Positions 49,306 to 59,322 of a DNA stretch of 64,000 bases are shown here, piece after piece (within the stretch, counting starts at the first letter, position 1; the number at the start of each line of letters is the position of its first letter). The notes beneath the pieces are model-generated. The model made no database searches, had not been told where the DNA came from, and saw nothing but the letters and a program-made list of their open reading frames with translations. The stretch is from contig NZ_CANMVN010000003.1 of assembly GCF_947501425.1 (NCBI RefSeq), forward strand, positions 186,001-250,000, in the 5' to 3' direction. A program made the translations under genes and the position numbers. This DNA comes from an uncultured Psychroserpens sp. GTDB taxonomy: Bacteria; Bacteroidota; Bacteroidia; Flavobacteriales; Flavobacteriaceae.

Positions 49306-50009
49306 TGTCTCATTTAAAAAAAATACTATCCACTAAAGATAATCTTCAAGTTATTTATGAAGACAATCATATTATCATTGTCAATAAACGTGCAGGCGAC
49401 ATTGTTCAAGGTGATAAAACAGGCGACAAGCCTCTGAGCGATGTTGTTAAGGACTATCTAAAAGTCAAATATAATAAGCCAGGAAACGTATACTTAGGAG
49501 TTGTACATCGCTTAGATAGACCAACAACAGGTATTGTGCTATTTTCAAAAACGAGTAAAGCCCTTCCAAGGCTAAATAAGTTATTTGCTGAAAAGAAAGC
49601 CAAAAAGACCTATTGGGCCATTGTTAAAAATCCGCCAGAGACGTCACAAGGAACATTGATTAATTGGTTAAAGAAAAATCCAAAAAACAACAAATCGACT
49701 GCATATCCTAAAGAAATAAAAGACAGTAAAAAAGCCATTTTACACTATCAGCTGATCAAAACATTAGATAATTACAGTCTTTTAGAAATAGAATTAGAAA
49801 CTGGCAGACATCATCAAATTAGATGTCAGCTATCTCACATTGGTTCTCCTATAAAAGGCGACCTTAAATACGGATTTGACAGGAGCAATAAAGACGCTAG
49901 TATTAGTTTGCATGCAAGGCGTTTGGAATTTATTCATCCTGTATCAAAAGACACAATAGATGTTACTGCTAATCTCCCTGAAGATCCTATCTGGAACGCT
50001 TGTAAGTAA
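49305..50009 (+). CDS. RluA family pseudouridine synthase
   Basis: GVVHRLDRPTTGIVLFSKTSKAL, ELETGRHHQIRCQLSHIG; TAATG overlap with previous stop. Confidence 0.92.
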   Translation: MSHLKKILSTKDNLQVIYEDNHIIIVNKRAGDIVQGDKTGDKPLSDVVKDYLKVKYNKPGNVYLGVVHRLDRPTTGIVLFSKTSKALPRLNKLFAEKKAKKTYWAIVKNPPETSQGTLINWLKKNPKNNKSTAYPKEIKDSKKAILHYQLIKTLDNYSLLEIELETGRHHQIRCQLSHIGSPIKGDLKYGFDRSNKDASISLHARRLEFIHPVSKDTIDVTANLPEDPIWNACK

Positions 50010-50015
50010 CAGTAT

Positions 50016-50831
50016 TTAAATTGGGTAATGGATTGTTAACTTCACACCATGATTGGGTTGAGAAGTAATCTCTAAGTCTGCATCGATCAATTCGGCTCTA
50101 CTTTTCATATTGATAAGCCCTGAACCTTTTTCTGCCGAAGCCACATCAAAACCTTTACCATCATCAGTGGCAGTAATCGTGAGTATATCTGTTTGATAAT
50201 CTAAAATTACTTTTAATTGATCTGCTTCAGAGTATTTAACTGAATTAGAAAAGAATTCCTGTAAAATTCTAAAGAGGATAATCTCATGCTTTTTATCGCT
50301 AAATTCTCTTTTATCTCCTTTGATCTCTAACTCGGCTAAGGAAAATTTCATACGTTTGAGTCTATTCAATTCATTGGTAATTGACTCTTCGAAACCCATA
50401 TTTAAAAGCACATCATTATTTAGGGATTTGGATAATGCACGAACTTCCTTAAGACTATCTTTAACAATATCTGTCGTCTCTTGTACTTTACCTTTAACAT
50501 CTTCAGGTACTTTTGTACCTAACATATTAAGTTGCATACTGGCATAAGCTAATAACTGCCCAACATTGTCGTGTAATTCCCATCCAACATGTTTTAAGGT
50601 TTGTTCTTGAATTTCAGATTGTGTTCGTGAAATCTCTTCGTCGAATTCTTGTTGCTGCTTAAAATTATCTAATAGAAGTTTACTTTTTCGTCTTTGAAAA
50701 GCAATAAAAAAGACGATAACCATAAATAGAAGCATGATGACAACTAAAGTCATATAACCTATTAAAGCTATTTCTTCCTCCTTTATCGTTTGTTGCTGTA
50801 AAGCGCATACCAAAATCCAAATGCGAAACAT
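50016..50831 (-). CDS. Sensor histidine kinase (NarX/HPK7-like)
   Basis: GWELHDNVGQLLAYASMQLNML, ILQEFFSNSVKYSEA, ATDDGKGFD, GSGLINMKSRAELI; start uncertain. Confidence 0.88.
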   Translation of the reverse strand: MFRIWILVCALQQQTIKEEEIALIGYMTLVVIMLLFMVIVFFIAFQRRKSKLLLDNFKQQQEFDEEISRTQSEIQEQTLKHVGWELHDNVGQLLAYASMQLNMLGTKVPEDVKGKVQETTDIVKDSLKEVRALSKSLNNDVLLNMGFEESITNELNRLKRMKFSLAELEIKGDKREFSDKKHEIILFRILQEFFSNSVKYSEADQLKVILDYQTDILTITATDDGKGFDVASAEKGSGLINMKSRAELIDADLEITSQPNHGVKLTIHYPI

Positions 50832-51493
50832 AAGTATGTAAAAATATTAATAATCAATAAAAGTAAGTATCTGAATTTTATAAAGTTAGTATTAATAGCC
50901 TTAAAATAACCATCATAAATAAATAATGGCATCACACAAATATACCACATCAACAGTCCAATGCTAACATAGAAAGATGGTAACTTATAAAATTCTAAGA
51001 TCTCATCATTCCTCATCAGCTCAATGAAATACAATATAACATAAATACAAATAATAATTGTCCCAAAAATCATATCATAAGGCAAACTTGAGGTAAAGAA
51101 TGCATCAGTGATGGTGAAAAATATCAAAACAAATAAACTGTAGGTAATAATTACGGTACGAATTATAATCTTTGATGTTTTGGTACTCATCATATTTGAA
51201 TAAAATATTCCAATCATTCCAATAGCTAGATATGAATAGATATTATAAAGCCAAGAATTAGTGCAAAACACACTATTTTTAAAACTGATATACCAGCTAT
51301 AATCATAGTTGTTTTGCATAATTTCAGAATATTCTCCAATTAGTTCAACAAAGAATGTTAACCATAAATAGTATACAAATATTTTTAATACAGAGTTTTT
51401 ATTTTTTTTTAAATAAAGTGTACCAAATACAGCAGCAATAAGCTCTACTGATTTTGTTATTACTGAATAATTATTTAATAAAAAATCTTCCAA
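50783..51493 (-). CDS. Multi-TM hypothetical membrane protein
   Basis: About six to seven hydrophobic segments; overlaps kinase ORF 5' end by 49 bp. Confidence 0.7.
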   Translation of the reverse strand: MEDFLLNNYSVITKSVELIAAVFGTLYLKKNKNSVLKIFVYYLWLTFFVELIGEYSEIMQNNYDYSWYISFKNSVFCTNSWLYNIYSYLAIGMIGIFYSNMMSTKTSKIIIRTVIITYSLFVLIFFTITDAFFTSSLPYDMIFGTIIICIYVILYFIELMRNDEILEFYKLPSFYVSIGLLMWYICVMPLFIYDGYFKAINTNFIKFRYLLLLIINIFTYLCFAFGFWYALYSNKR

Positions 51494-51504
51494 AAATATA
51501 TTTA

Positions 51505-52020
51505 TTATTGAGGATAGTTAGCTCCTGGTGGCTTCCCACTACTTCCATGATCTAATCCATCGCCACCAGGCAGATCGCCTCCACCCTGAAATTTAAAATT
51601 CAAAAGACTTCCTTTTGATTTATTAGGATAACCTGTTGGTGCAAAAAGTATAGTTGTATAACCTGCTGTATCTCCTTCATTTGGATGAGCACCAAGATAT
51701 AATCTTACACCTGTCATAGTGTATTGAAGTGTATCAGCCTGAGCTTGAGCGTAAGCAAGATAATTGTTGAGTTCATCTAATGAATACCATGACGATCTGT
51801 TATCTCCACCTTCAACTCCTCTAAAGAACTGACTAGAAATACTGTCATATCTTGGGTTATAAGCCTCAGTCAACACCTTAATTTCCTTAGGCGAAATCAA
51901 GCCTTTTGGTTGAGATATTGGCACCATTGAATCGACCACATCGTATTCCATAGAGCAGTAGTAATACATCGCAGCTGCTCCGACAACGATTCCTAAAATA
52001 AGTCCTCCTAATTTTTTCAT
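51505..52020 (-). CDS. Hypothetical membrane-anchored protein
   Basis: N-terminal TM MKKLGGLILGIVVGAAAMYYYC, Gly/Pro-rich C-term. Confidence 0.65.
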   Translation of the reverse strand: MKKLGGLILGIVVGAAAMYYYCSMEYDVVDSMVPISQPKGLISPKEIKVLTEAYNPRYDSISSQFFRGVEGGDNRSSWYSLDELNNYLAYAQAQADTLQYTMTGVRLYLGAHPNEGDTAGYTTILFAPTGYPNKSKGSLLNFKFQGGGDLPGGDGLDHGSSGKPPGANYPQ

Positions 52021-52112
52021 AATTTGATTAGTTTTGAATTAATAGTGGGTGTAATGTATTGAAAAACTTAATAAAAATCTACTTTTTTTGTTAAAATCTA
52101 GGTTTTTTCTTA

Positions 52113-52973
52113 CTAAATTATGCATTTAAACCGAATCTTTTTGCCAAAAATCTGTTGAGATAACCTATTTATCGAAGACTCAGTTAATTGCAATATTCTT
52201 GGGTATCCACCTGTGGTCTGACAATCTCGCATTAATATTAAGAGTTGACCAGATGGTGTTAATTGCACAGTCCCGGGTAATACCAACGATGTAATTATAC
52301 CTCCTAGTTCATGAGTAATTCGGTCTTCAAACTGATAAGCCATTCTATTACTGTCTTTTGAAATCGTTAGAGTATTGTCAAAAAGCAAATCTTGCTGCTG
52401 TTTACTTAATTGATTAAACTCTGGGCCTTTAAAAACCTCAAATTCGTTATGACTAAAATGTTTTTTGTTGATTTTCACTGAAGACAAGGGTTTATGATTG
52501 ATACTTGTTTTGCTCAAACACTCAAGAGTATCGCCTTTACTGAGCTTTAACTTAGATGTAATAGCGCTATACATACTTCTACTATTCATCTTTTCCTCAG
52601 TCATAAAACCACCTAAAACTGCAACATAAACTCTAAATCCGTACTCCAACTTACCAAATTGCAATACATCACCTTTTTCTACTGAAATTGGCACATTGTG
52701 CTTTACTACCTCAGAATTAAGCATGGGATTCATATATGCACCAGTAATACATATTTCAGTGGCAATGGAAAACCTGAGTTTTGGTCCGAACATTACAGAT
52801 TCAATAACTGCAGCATTATTATCATTTCCAAGAATTCTATTCGCCAAACTTGCAGAATAAAAATCCATAGCACCCGAAAAGGGAACACCATAAGCCTGAT
52901 AACCTATTCTACCAAGATCTTGAATAGTATCACAGAAACCTGTTTTGAGCACTTCAACCATCAAGCACCTCAC
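52113..52973 (-). CDS. pxpC: 5-oxoprolinase subunit C (biotin-dependent carboxyltransferase family)
   Basis: GFCDTIQDLGRIGYQAYGVPFSGAMDFYSASLANRILGN. Confidence 0.9.
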   Translation of the reverse strand: MRCLMVEVLKTGFCDTIQDLGRIGYQAYGVPFSGAMDFYSASLANRILGNDNNAAVIESVMFGPKLRFSIATEICITGAYMNPMLNSEVVKHNVPISVEKGDVLQFGKLEYGFRVYVAVLGGFMTEEKMNSRSMYSAITSKLKLSKGDTLECLSKTSINHKPLSSVKINKKHFSHNEFEVFKGPEFNQLSKQQQDLLFDNTLTISKDSNRMAYQFEDRITHELGGIITSLVLPGTVQLTPSGQLLILMRDCQTTGGYPRILQLTESSINRLSQQIFGKKIRFKCII

Positions 52974-53685
52974 TTTCTAAAATATAAGTCCCATCTATGA
53001 CCTCATGCAAAATTGAATTGTAGCGACTTCTACTTACTGATACAAACTGAATTTTATCACCAGCTTTAGCAAAACAGGGCACATCATTATTAACATTAAA
53101 AAATTCTAAAGGAGAATTTCCTATGATATTCCATCCTCCCGGACTCGCATTTGGATAGATTCCTGTTTGTTCGCCACCTATAGCTACTGCTCCTTTTTTA
53201 ATATGTAATCTCGGACTTTTTTTCCTCGGAAAACACAAGCGTTTATCTAATCCGCCTAAGTATAAAAATCCTGGTAAAAAACCAATAAAAAAAACTGTGT
53301 AGATTGTATCAGAATGCAGTGTAATAATATCTGATATGGACATATTCTTTTGAATAGAAATTTCATTTAAATCCAGTCCGAATTCTCCATCATAACACAC
53401 TGGAACTTTCCAGCACTTCGAAGTCTTTTTATTTTTAATCACTCGCTCAGAATATAATGCTTTGAGTGCTAAAATCTTATCATTGACATTATCAATAGCA
53501 ACATTGTAAATAACTAATATCGAGTTATATGCATTATTTACCTGAACTATAGATTTAATACTACAACTTTCAATGTGATTCTTAAATAACAGAACATCAT
53601 CTAGTACCTTTTCATCAATTTCTGAGGGCCATTCAATCAAAATTGAACATTCTGAAAAGCGATGATATGTAAGTTCAAAACTCAA
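52954..53685 (-). CDS. pxpB: 5-oxoprolinase subunit B
   Basis: VPVCYDGEFGLDLNEI, FFIGFLPGFLYLGGLDKRLCFPRK, GAVAIGGEQTGIYPNASPGGWNIIG. Confidence 0.92.
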   Translation of the reverse strand: MSFELTYHRFSECSILIEWPSEIDEKVLDDVLLFKNHIESCSIKSIVQVNNAYNSILVIYNVAIDNVNDKILALKALYSERVIKNKKTSKCWKVPVCYDGEFGLDLNEISIQKNMSISDIITLHSDTIYTVFFIGFLPGFLYLGGLDKRLCFPRKKSPRLHIKKGAVAIGGEQTGIYPNASPGGWNIIGNSPLEFFNVNNDVPCFAKAGDKIQFVSVSRSRYNSILHEVIDGTYILESEVLDG

Positions 53686-53692
53686 GTATTAA

Positions 53693-54427
53693 TTAAGAAA
53701 TTTCAATGTTATTTTGTTTCAGTTTAAAGATCAAAGATTCTAAGTTTTTTACTACATTTCTTCCATCACTATGTACACAAAATGTATCTGCTTTTATTGC
53801 TACTTCTTCCCCGTTTAAAGTCGTTACTTTTTTATCTAAAATCATACGACTTACATGATGAAACATGATTTCCGGATCATCAATTAAAGCATCATTATTT
53901 GCTCTGGACACCAAAGTCAGATCCTGATTATAGTTTCTATCTGCAAAAGCCTCAAATACAACCTTCAGGCCTTTTTCAGTAGCTATTTTAGAAATAACCG
54001 ACCCAAAAGGCGCATACAATGCTGTACTAGCATCTATTTTTATTATGACATCTACAATAATGGATGCAGTATTTGCATCAACAGCAGCAAGATTATACAA
54101 AGCACCATGAGGTTTGATATGATGCAATTCTAAACCCTCCGCATTAAGTATCTGTCTGAGTGCATTGATTTGCTCCACAAGACTGTTGCTTAAGTTTTCT
54201 GCAGATATATTCATCACTTTTCGACCAAAGTTTGGTTGATCAGGAAATGACGGGTGAGCTCCGATTTTAACAGCATACTTTTTAGCTAATCCTACTACAG
54301 TTTCCATAGTAGATCGATCTCCAGCATGCCCTCCACAGGCTATGTTACATGATGAGATCAACGGCATTATAAATGCTTCATTACCAGTACCTTCACCTAA
54401 ATCGCAATTTACGTCTATTGTTATCAC
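53693..54427 (-). CDS. pxpA: 5-oxoprolinase subunit A (LamB/YcsF family)
   Basis: IDVNCDLGEGTGNE, SCNIACGGHAGD, GAHPSFPDQPNFGRKVM, VKPHGALYN-like IKPHGALYN. Confidence 0.93.
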   Translation of the reverse strand: MITIDVNCDLGEGTGNEAFIMPLISSCNIACGGHAGDRSTMETVVGLAKKYAVKIGAHPSFPDQPNFGRKVMNISAENLSNSLVEQINALRQILNAEGLELHHIKPHGALYNLAAVDANTASIIVDVIIKIDASTALYAPFGSVISKIATEKGLKVVFEAFADRNYNQDLTLVSRANNDALIDDPEIMFHHVSRMILDKKVTTLNGEEVAIKADTFCVHSDGRNVVKNLESLIFKLKQNNIEIS

Positions 54428-54431
54428 AGAT

Positions 54432-55658
54432 CTACATTAGATTAAATACTTTCAGAATACTTTTTACACCTAGAAAGACAGCTATTCCAAATATAACGAA
54501 TCCGAGAACATTTTGAAGTATTGAGTTTTTATATCTACCTAGAATGGATGTTTTATTCATAATCCACAATAAAAACCCAGCAATTACTGGTAATAGCAGT
54601 CCGTTTGCAACCTGAGCAAATTTTATAATCTCAACAGATTTAAAACCAATTGATGAGAATAACACTCCCAATCCCAAAATAAACATCCAGACCAATCTGA
54701 ATCTTTTCGCTTTCATATTTGAACTCCAACCCAAACAGCCTGAAGCTACGTAAGCAGCGGCTAAAGGTGCCGTAATTGCACTGGTAATTCCCGCAGCAAA
54801 CAAACCCAAAGAAAGAAAATAAGACGCATAGCTCCCAAATAATGGCTCTAAACCCTTTGCAAGATCTGCTGCATTATTTACTTCAACTGTTTTAATAGCT
54901 GCTGCAGATATTATAATACACATCGACACTAGACCTCCTAAAACCACAGCTATAATGGTATCTTTACGAGCATATTTCAAGTCGGAAACATCTTGCCATT
55001 TCTCCTTCACTAGCGAAGCATGTAAGAACAGATTATATGGTACGACTGTAGTTCCTACCAAGGCGATAACTGTCAAAATATTGTCGTCAGAAAACTGTGG
55101 AGTAAAAAGTCCGGCAAATACTTCAGAAAGGTCTGGCTTGGTCAGTACTGCGGTAATTAAAAATGCTAAACTCATTAAAACGACTAATGAAATTAGCGCT
55201 TTTTCTAAAACTTTATAATTTCCTATGTAAAGTAAAATAAAGGCTATCACACCGATGGCCATGGGAAAAATACTTAATGAAAAATCATTGATATCAACTT
55301 GAGAGCTTCCAAATATAGTTTCTAAACCCAATACACTCCCACTAATATTACCAGCTTCATATGCCGCATTACCAATAACTATTGCCGACATGATCAAAAT
55401 AACGGCTAAGGTTTTAAATACAGGATTAGGAATTTCAGATTTGATAACTTCCGACAAACTTTTTTGGGATACAATTCCTAAACGTGCAGACATTTCTTGC
55501 AAAACTACTGTTGCTACAATAGATAACAACATAGCCCAAAGCAGCGAAAAACCAAAATTTACACCAGCTAAAGTACAAACAGTTACTGTTCCAGGACCAA
55601 TAAAAGCTGCAGCCACCAATGGACCTGGTCCAATGTTTTTAAACCAGTTTTTAATCAT
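54432..55658 (-). CDS. Nramp-fold transporter lacking canonical metal-binding motifs
   Basis: GPGPLVAAAFIGPGTVTVCTLAG where canonical Nramps have DPGN; VVPYNLFLHASLV where canonical has MPHxLYLHS. Confidence 0.88.
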   Translation of the reverse strand: MIKNWFKNIGPGPLVAAAFIGPGTVTVCTLAGVNFGFSLLWAMLLSIVATVVLQEMSARLGIVSQKSLSEVIKSEIPNPVFKTLAVILIMSAIVIGNAAYEAGNISGSVLGLETIFGSSQVDINDFSLSIFPMAIGVIAFILLYIGNYKVLEKALISLVVLMSLAFLITAVLTKPDLSEVFAGLFTPQFSDDNILTVIALVGTTVVPYNLFLHASLVKEKWQDVSDLKYARKDTIIAVVLGGLVSMCIIISAAAIKTVEVNNAADLAKGLEPLFGSYASYFLSLGLFAAGITSAITAPLAAAYVASGCLGWSSNMKAKRFRLVWMFILGLGVLFSSIGFKSVEIIKFAQVANGLLLPVIAGFLLWIMNKTSILGRYKNSILQNVLGFVIFGIAVFLGVKSILKVFNLM

Positions 55659-56769
55659 GTTTTACAGAGTTTAAGGCATATATAGCAAAACTACCTAACC
55701 AGTGACCACCTTCATAGCTATCACCAACAATACTTGGCAACGAGTAATTAATATGCTGATTGGCTATCGTATTGAGATGCGAATACTCTGTCAAGTCTTC
55801 AGCAATTTCATTTAAACTCCATGCTCTTGAAAAATTTACACCATCAAGATGCACCAGTTTTCCATCGGTTCTGTCACTAACTTTGCCAGTATCTAAAGAA
55901 AACTTCTCATTTTTTAACTGCGGAAGGAAATCATTAAGCCACATTTTAAATTCTTCAGAAGGCAACACACGTTTCATCAATGCTGCTTCTTCTAAACAAG
56001 GCGACAAAAAATCAAATCCACTAGGCTCCCAAGTCAAAGGGCAACCTGCATCACTACTGTAAAAATCTTTGGCACGTTGTTCAATCAATAATCTAAGTTG
56101 ATCATTTCCAACAGTTTTTGCATAATCGTATGCAAAAGAGAGTCCGAATGCTGTATTAGAATGCTCACCAACACGAATAGGATAATTGAGTTTTGGCAGA
56201 AAATCGATATATTTTTCTACAATCAAATCGGTCAATGGTTGTAAATTATATTCCAATTCTCTCGCAAGAGGGTCCTTCCAGGTATGAAGTTCTTCGGCCA
56301 ATTTTAAGAGCCAAGCCCAACCATAAGTTCGCTCATAGGTAGCGTTGTATTTTCCGAAGAAATAATTCACCTCAGCTTTAATATGTTGTTCAGACATGTT
56401 CTCAAGCAACATGCTTTTTATAGTGTCTGCATTATCTAATTGAGGATATTGTTTTAACAGACTTACCAAACTCCAATGCCCATGAACAGCCGAATGCCAG
56501 TCGAAGCAACCATAAAATGCAGGATGCAAATCTTGAGGCGACCTTAGATCATTATCATCACCAATAGTTTGATTGAGTTTGTTTGGATATTCGGTTTGGA
56601 TACAATGAATGGGGAGTTGCGCTAAGCGATTAGCCTCTTTTAAGTTAATAATAGGTATGACGATATCTTCCGTATTAGCTTTTGCTTCTGTATCAATGGC
56701 TGATTGTTTTTCTTTAGTATTACAGCTAAAAACTAAAATAAAAAGCCATAAAATGTGATAAATTTTCAT
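55651..56769 (-). CDS. DUF2891 family lipoprotein
   Basis: HPAFYGCFDWHSAVHGHWSLVSLLK, TYERTYGWAWLLKLAEEL; lipobox LVFSC. Confidence 0.85.
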   Translation of the reverse strand: MKIYHILWLFILVFSCNTKEKQSAIDTEAKANTEDIVIPIINLKEANRLAQLPIHCIQTEYPNKLNQTIGDDNDLRSPQDLHPAFYGCFDWHSAVHGHWSLVSLLKQYPQLDNADTIKSMLLENMSEQHIKAEVNYFFGKYNATYERTYGWAWLLKLAEELHTWKDPLARELEYNLQPLTDLIVEKYIDFLPKLNYPIRVGEHSNTAFGLSFAYDYAKTVGNDQLRLLIEQRAKDFYSSDAGCPLTWEPSGFDFLSPCLEEAALMKRVLPSEEFKMWLNDFLPQLKNEKFSLDTGKVSDRTDGKLVHLDGVNFSRAWSLNEIAEDLTEYSHLNTIANQHINYSLPSIVGDSYEGGHWLGSFAIYALNSVKHD

Positions 56770-56924
56770 TTTAAAAGATGTCAGTTAGTGTAGTAAAAGT
56801 ACAATTTTAATATGCTTATCTATAACTTTTAAAAGCTATCCATGTAAATATTAGTAATAGTGCTTATATTTAAACTTGTAAATTGAAATTTCAGTATTTT
56901 ACTAGCTATTAAATATTAAAATCG

Positions 56925-59093
56925 ATGTCCACAGAAACTAAACGCTCAAAAAAATGGTTAAGAACCTTAAAGTTTCTAGCGGCTTACTTGGTCGCTGCAT
57001 GGACATTTCTACAATTTATTGATTGGATATTAAATCGCTACAACATTTCACCTTACTGGGTAGATGTTTTACTTTGGATATTTATTGGCATCATTCCATC
57101 TTTACTAATCTATTTGCATCATCAAGAGCGGATTAATAAACGTATTCTGAAGCTTAGAGAAATTATTATTTTTCCACTAAATGCTTTAATCCTTATTCTC
57201 GTTATATACTTTGGCTTTGGCAACAGTGACTTAGGGGCTACCACTAAAGAAATAAAATACACTAACGAAAGTGGAAAAACAGAAACAAAGACAATTACCA
57301 AAGAAGAGTTTAGAGTTGGTATTCCAATTTACGGTTTCAAACAAATTACTCCAGACACAACTTATTCTTGGCTACGCTATGGCATTGGACGTTTATTAGA
57401 AGAAGATTTACTTCAAAATAAAAATATTAGTCCAAATTTCGATTTTTTAACTAATACAACAACTAAAATAAGAGAAGCCTCATTATTCTATAATTTCTAT
57501 ATAGATGGTACTTATGAAAAAGTAGGAAAAGATTTCAAAATCACTACTCATATCAGGAAAGCTAGGAATGGCAAAATTTTAAAAGAGCAAACCTTTACTG
57601 GACCAAATATTTTAACGCTCTTAGATGATATTAGTGTATTTATCACATCTAATTCGGGCTTTGTGGAAAGCAACTCATTAACATACTTAGACCTTCCTAT
57701 AAATGAGTTTATAAGCAATTCTCTGCCTGCCTTGAAAGCTTATGCTGATAACAACTACAGAAAAGCATATGATATCGACAAAGGTTTTGCTCTAGCATAT
57801 TTACAAGAGGCAAAACGCAATACTAAATACAACAGAGGAAAACTAGAAACGCAAGATATAATTGATAAAGCTGTAACGTTAAAAAATAAACTTCCATTAC
57901 AGAAACAACTTGAAATATTCATTCAGAGAAATATTGCTTACGGCAATTTTGAAGAAGCCGAAGAACAAGTAAAACTACAACTAGAAGTTGACCCAAACAA
58001 TGAGTTTTATAATCAAGTACTGTATGCCATTTATGGAGAAACAAAAAACACAAAAGCATACTTAACAGCTTCTGAAGATTTATTTAATAAAAATCCTTCA
58101 GCTTTTAACGGACTGACTCTGGCAGAGGCAGCAATGCTTAATGGTGAAGATGATAAAATAATAGAAGGCCTTAAAACCTATGAATTAATCAATCCTGAAA
58201 TTAAAGCTCTCAAATTAGAACCTCTAATTTTTAAAGGCCAAATTAATGATGCAAAATCTTTATTTGAAGAATACAAATTAGGAAATCCTAACAACGTACG
58301 TAATAGAGCTTATGATTCTATATTTTCCTATTTACAAAATCATAACCTTGAAGATCTAGATATGAATGAATTTGTTGGTCTTTACCGTTCAGAATCTAAT
58401 GAGGCTCTCATTGAATATTGGATCAATAACGGTAGATTAATTCAATATGAAAAGAATCAGGATATGCGTACCTTATTACCAGCAGGCAAAGACGCCATAG
58501 CTGGAGGCTTTGTTAATGATCTCACTTTTCACTACCAAATAATTAGAAGTGAAAACGGCAAACCTATTGGACTCAAATCTACTCTTTTTGATTGGTCAAA
58601 AAGCTATAATAGGTTTTATTGGAAGTTAGATAGTAGTATTCTAGAAGCTAATGAAGCCTTTGAGAATAATCAACTAAAATTAGCAGATTCTCTTTACAAA
58701 ATAGCTATTGACAATAATCCTAAACATGCCTTTTTAAAAAACATACAAGAGCATATTAGATACACAGGGACCATCTCTACCGATTCTCTACTGCTACAAC
58801 ACCAAAAGTTTTCAGGATCCTATGGTCCAAGAAGATTTTGGATTGAAGATGGTAAGTTTTACTACAAGAGAAAAGATGAAAATAGCGACTTGGTAAAGGT
58901 TGAATTATTGGCTATAAATGAAAATCGATATATGGATTTAACAAGATTAGGTACAATTATGGCGTTTGAAAATGATAATTCTGGAAAAGTAGCCTCTAAA
59001 TCTTACAGCTATGCTATAGGTGAAGAACTAAAATTTGAATGGGGTTTCTTTGTCAATGAAACTGTTAATAATTATTTCCCTAAAGATGATTAA
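56925..59093 (+). CDS. TM-anchored TPR protein
   Basis: Three N-terminal TM segments, then TPR-like EEAEEQVKLQLEVDPNNEFYNQVLYAIYGETKN. Confidence 0.7.
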   Translation: MSTETKRSKKWLRTLKFLAAYLVAAWTFLQFIDWILNRYNISPYWVDVLLWIFIGIIPSLLIYLHHQERINKRILKLREIIIFPLNALILILVIYFGFGNSDLGATTKEIKYTNESGKTETKTITKEEFRVGIPIYGFKQITPDTTYSWLRYGIGRLLEEDLLQNKNISPNFDFLTNTTTKIREASLFYNFYIDGTYEKVGKDFKITTHIRKARNGKILKEQTFTGPNILTLLDDISVFITSNSGFVESNSLTYLDLPINEFISNSLPALKAYADNNYRKAYDIDKGFALAYLQEAKRNTKYNRGKLETQDIIDKAVTLKNKLPLQKQLEIFIQRNIAYGNFEEAEEQVKLQLEVDPNNEFYNQVLYAIYGETKNTKAYLTASEDLFNKNPSAFNGLTLAEAAMLNGEDDKIIEGLKTYELINPEIKALKLEPLIFKGQINDAKSLFEEYKLGNPNNVRNRAYDSIFSYLQNHNLEDLDMNEFVGLYRSESNEALIEYWINNGRLIQYEKNQDMRTLLPAGKDAIAGGFVNDLTFHYQIIRSENGKPIGLKSTLFDWSKSYNRFYWKLDSSILEANEAFENNQLKLADSLYKIAIDNNPKHAFLKNIQEHIRYTGTISTDSLLLQHQKFSGSYGPRRFWIEDGKFYYKRKDENSDLVKVELLAINENRYMDLTRLGTIMAFENDNSGKVASKSYSYAIGEELKFEWGFFVNETVNNYFPKDD

Positions 59094-59191
59094 TCACCCC
59101 AACCAACCCTCACGATCCATACTGCGGTATTGAATGGCTTCGGAAATGTGAGCGTCATTAATATTCATTAACATAAAAGATCTGAATGACT
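59094..59191 (-). pseudogene. Fossil 3' end of comM/yifB (clear to about 59165, degraded to about 59191)
   Basis: Translation [22 protein letters not shown] versus real com[23 protein letters not shown]. Confidence 0.88.
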
Positions 59192-59322
59192 TTTAATTAC
59201 ATTAATTCTATTTGAAACAGATAATATCTTTTCAACTTTTTATAATAATATATATATTGGTAAAATTTGATAAAAAAATATAGGGAGGGCTTAATATCAA
59301 AAAGGGAGAGTCAAATTGTTTT

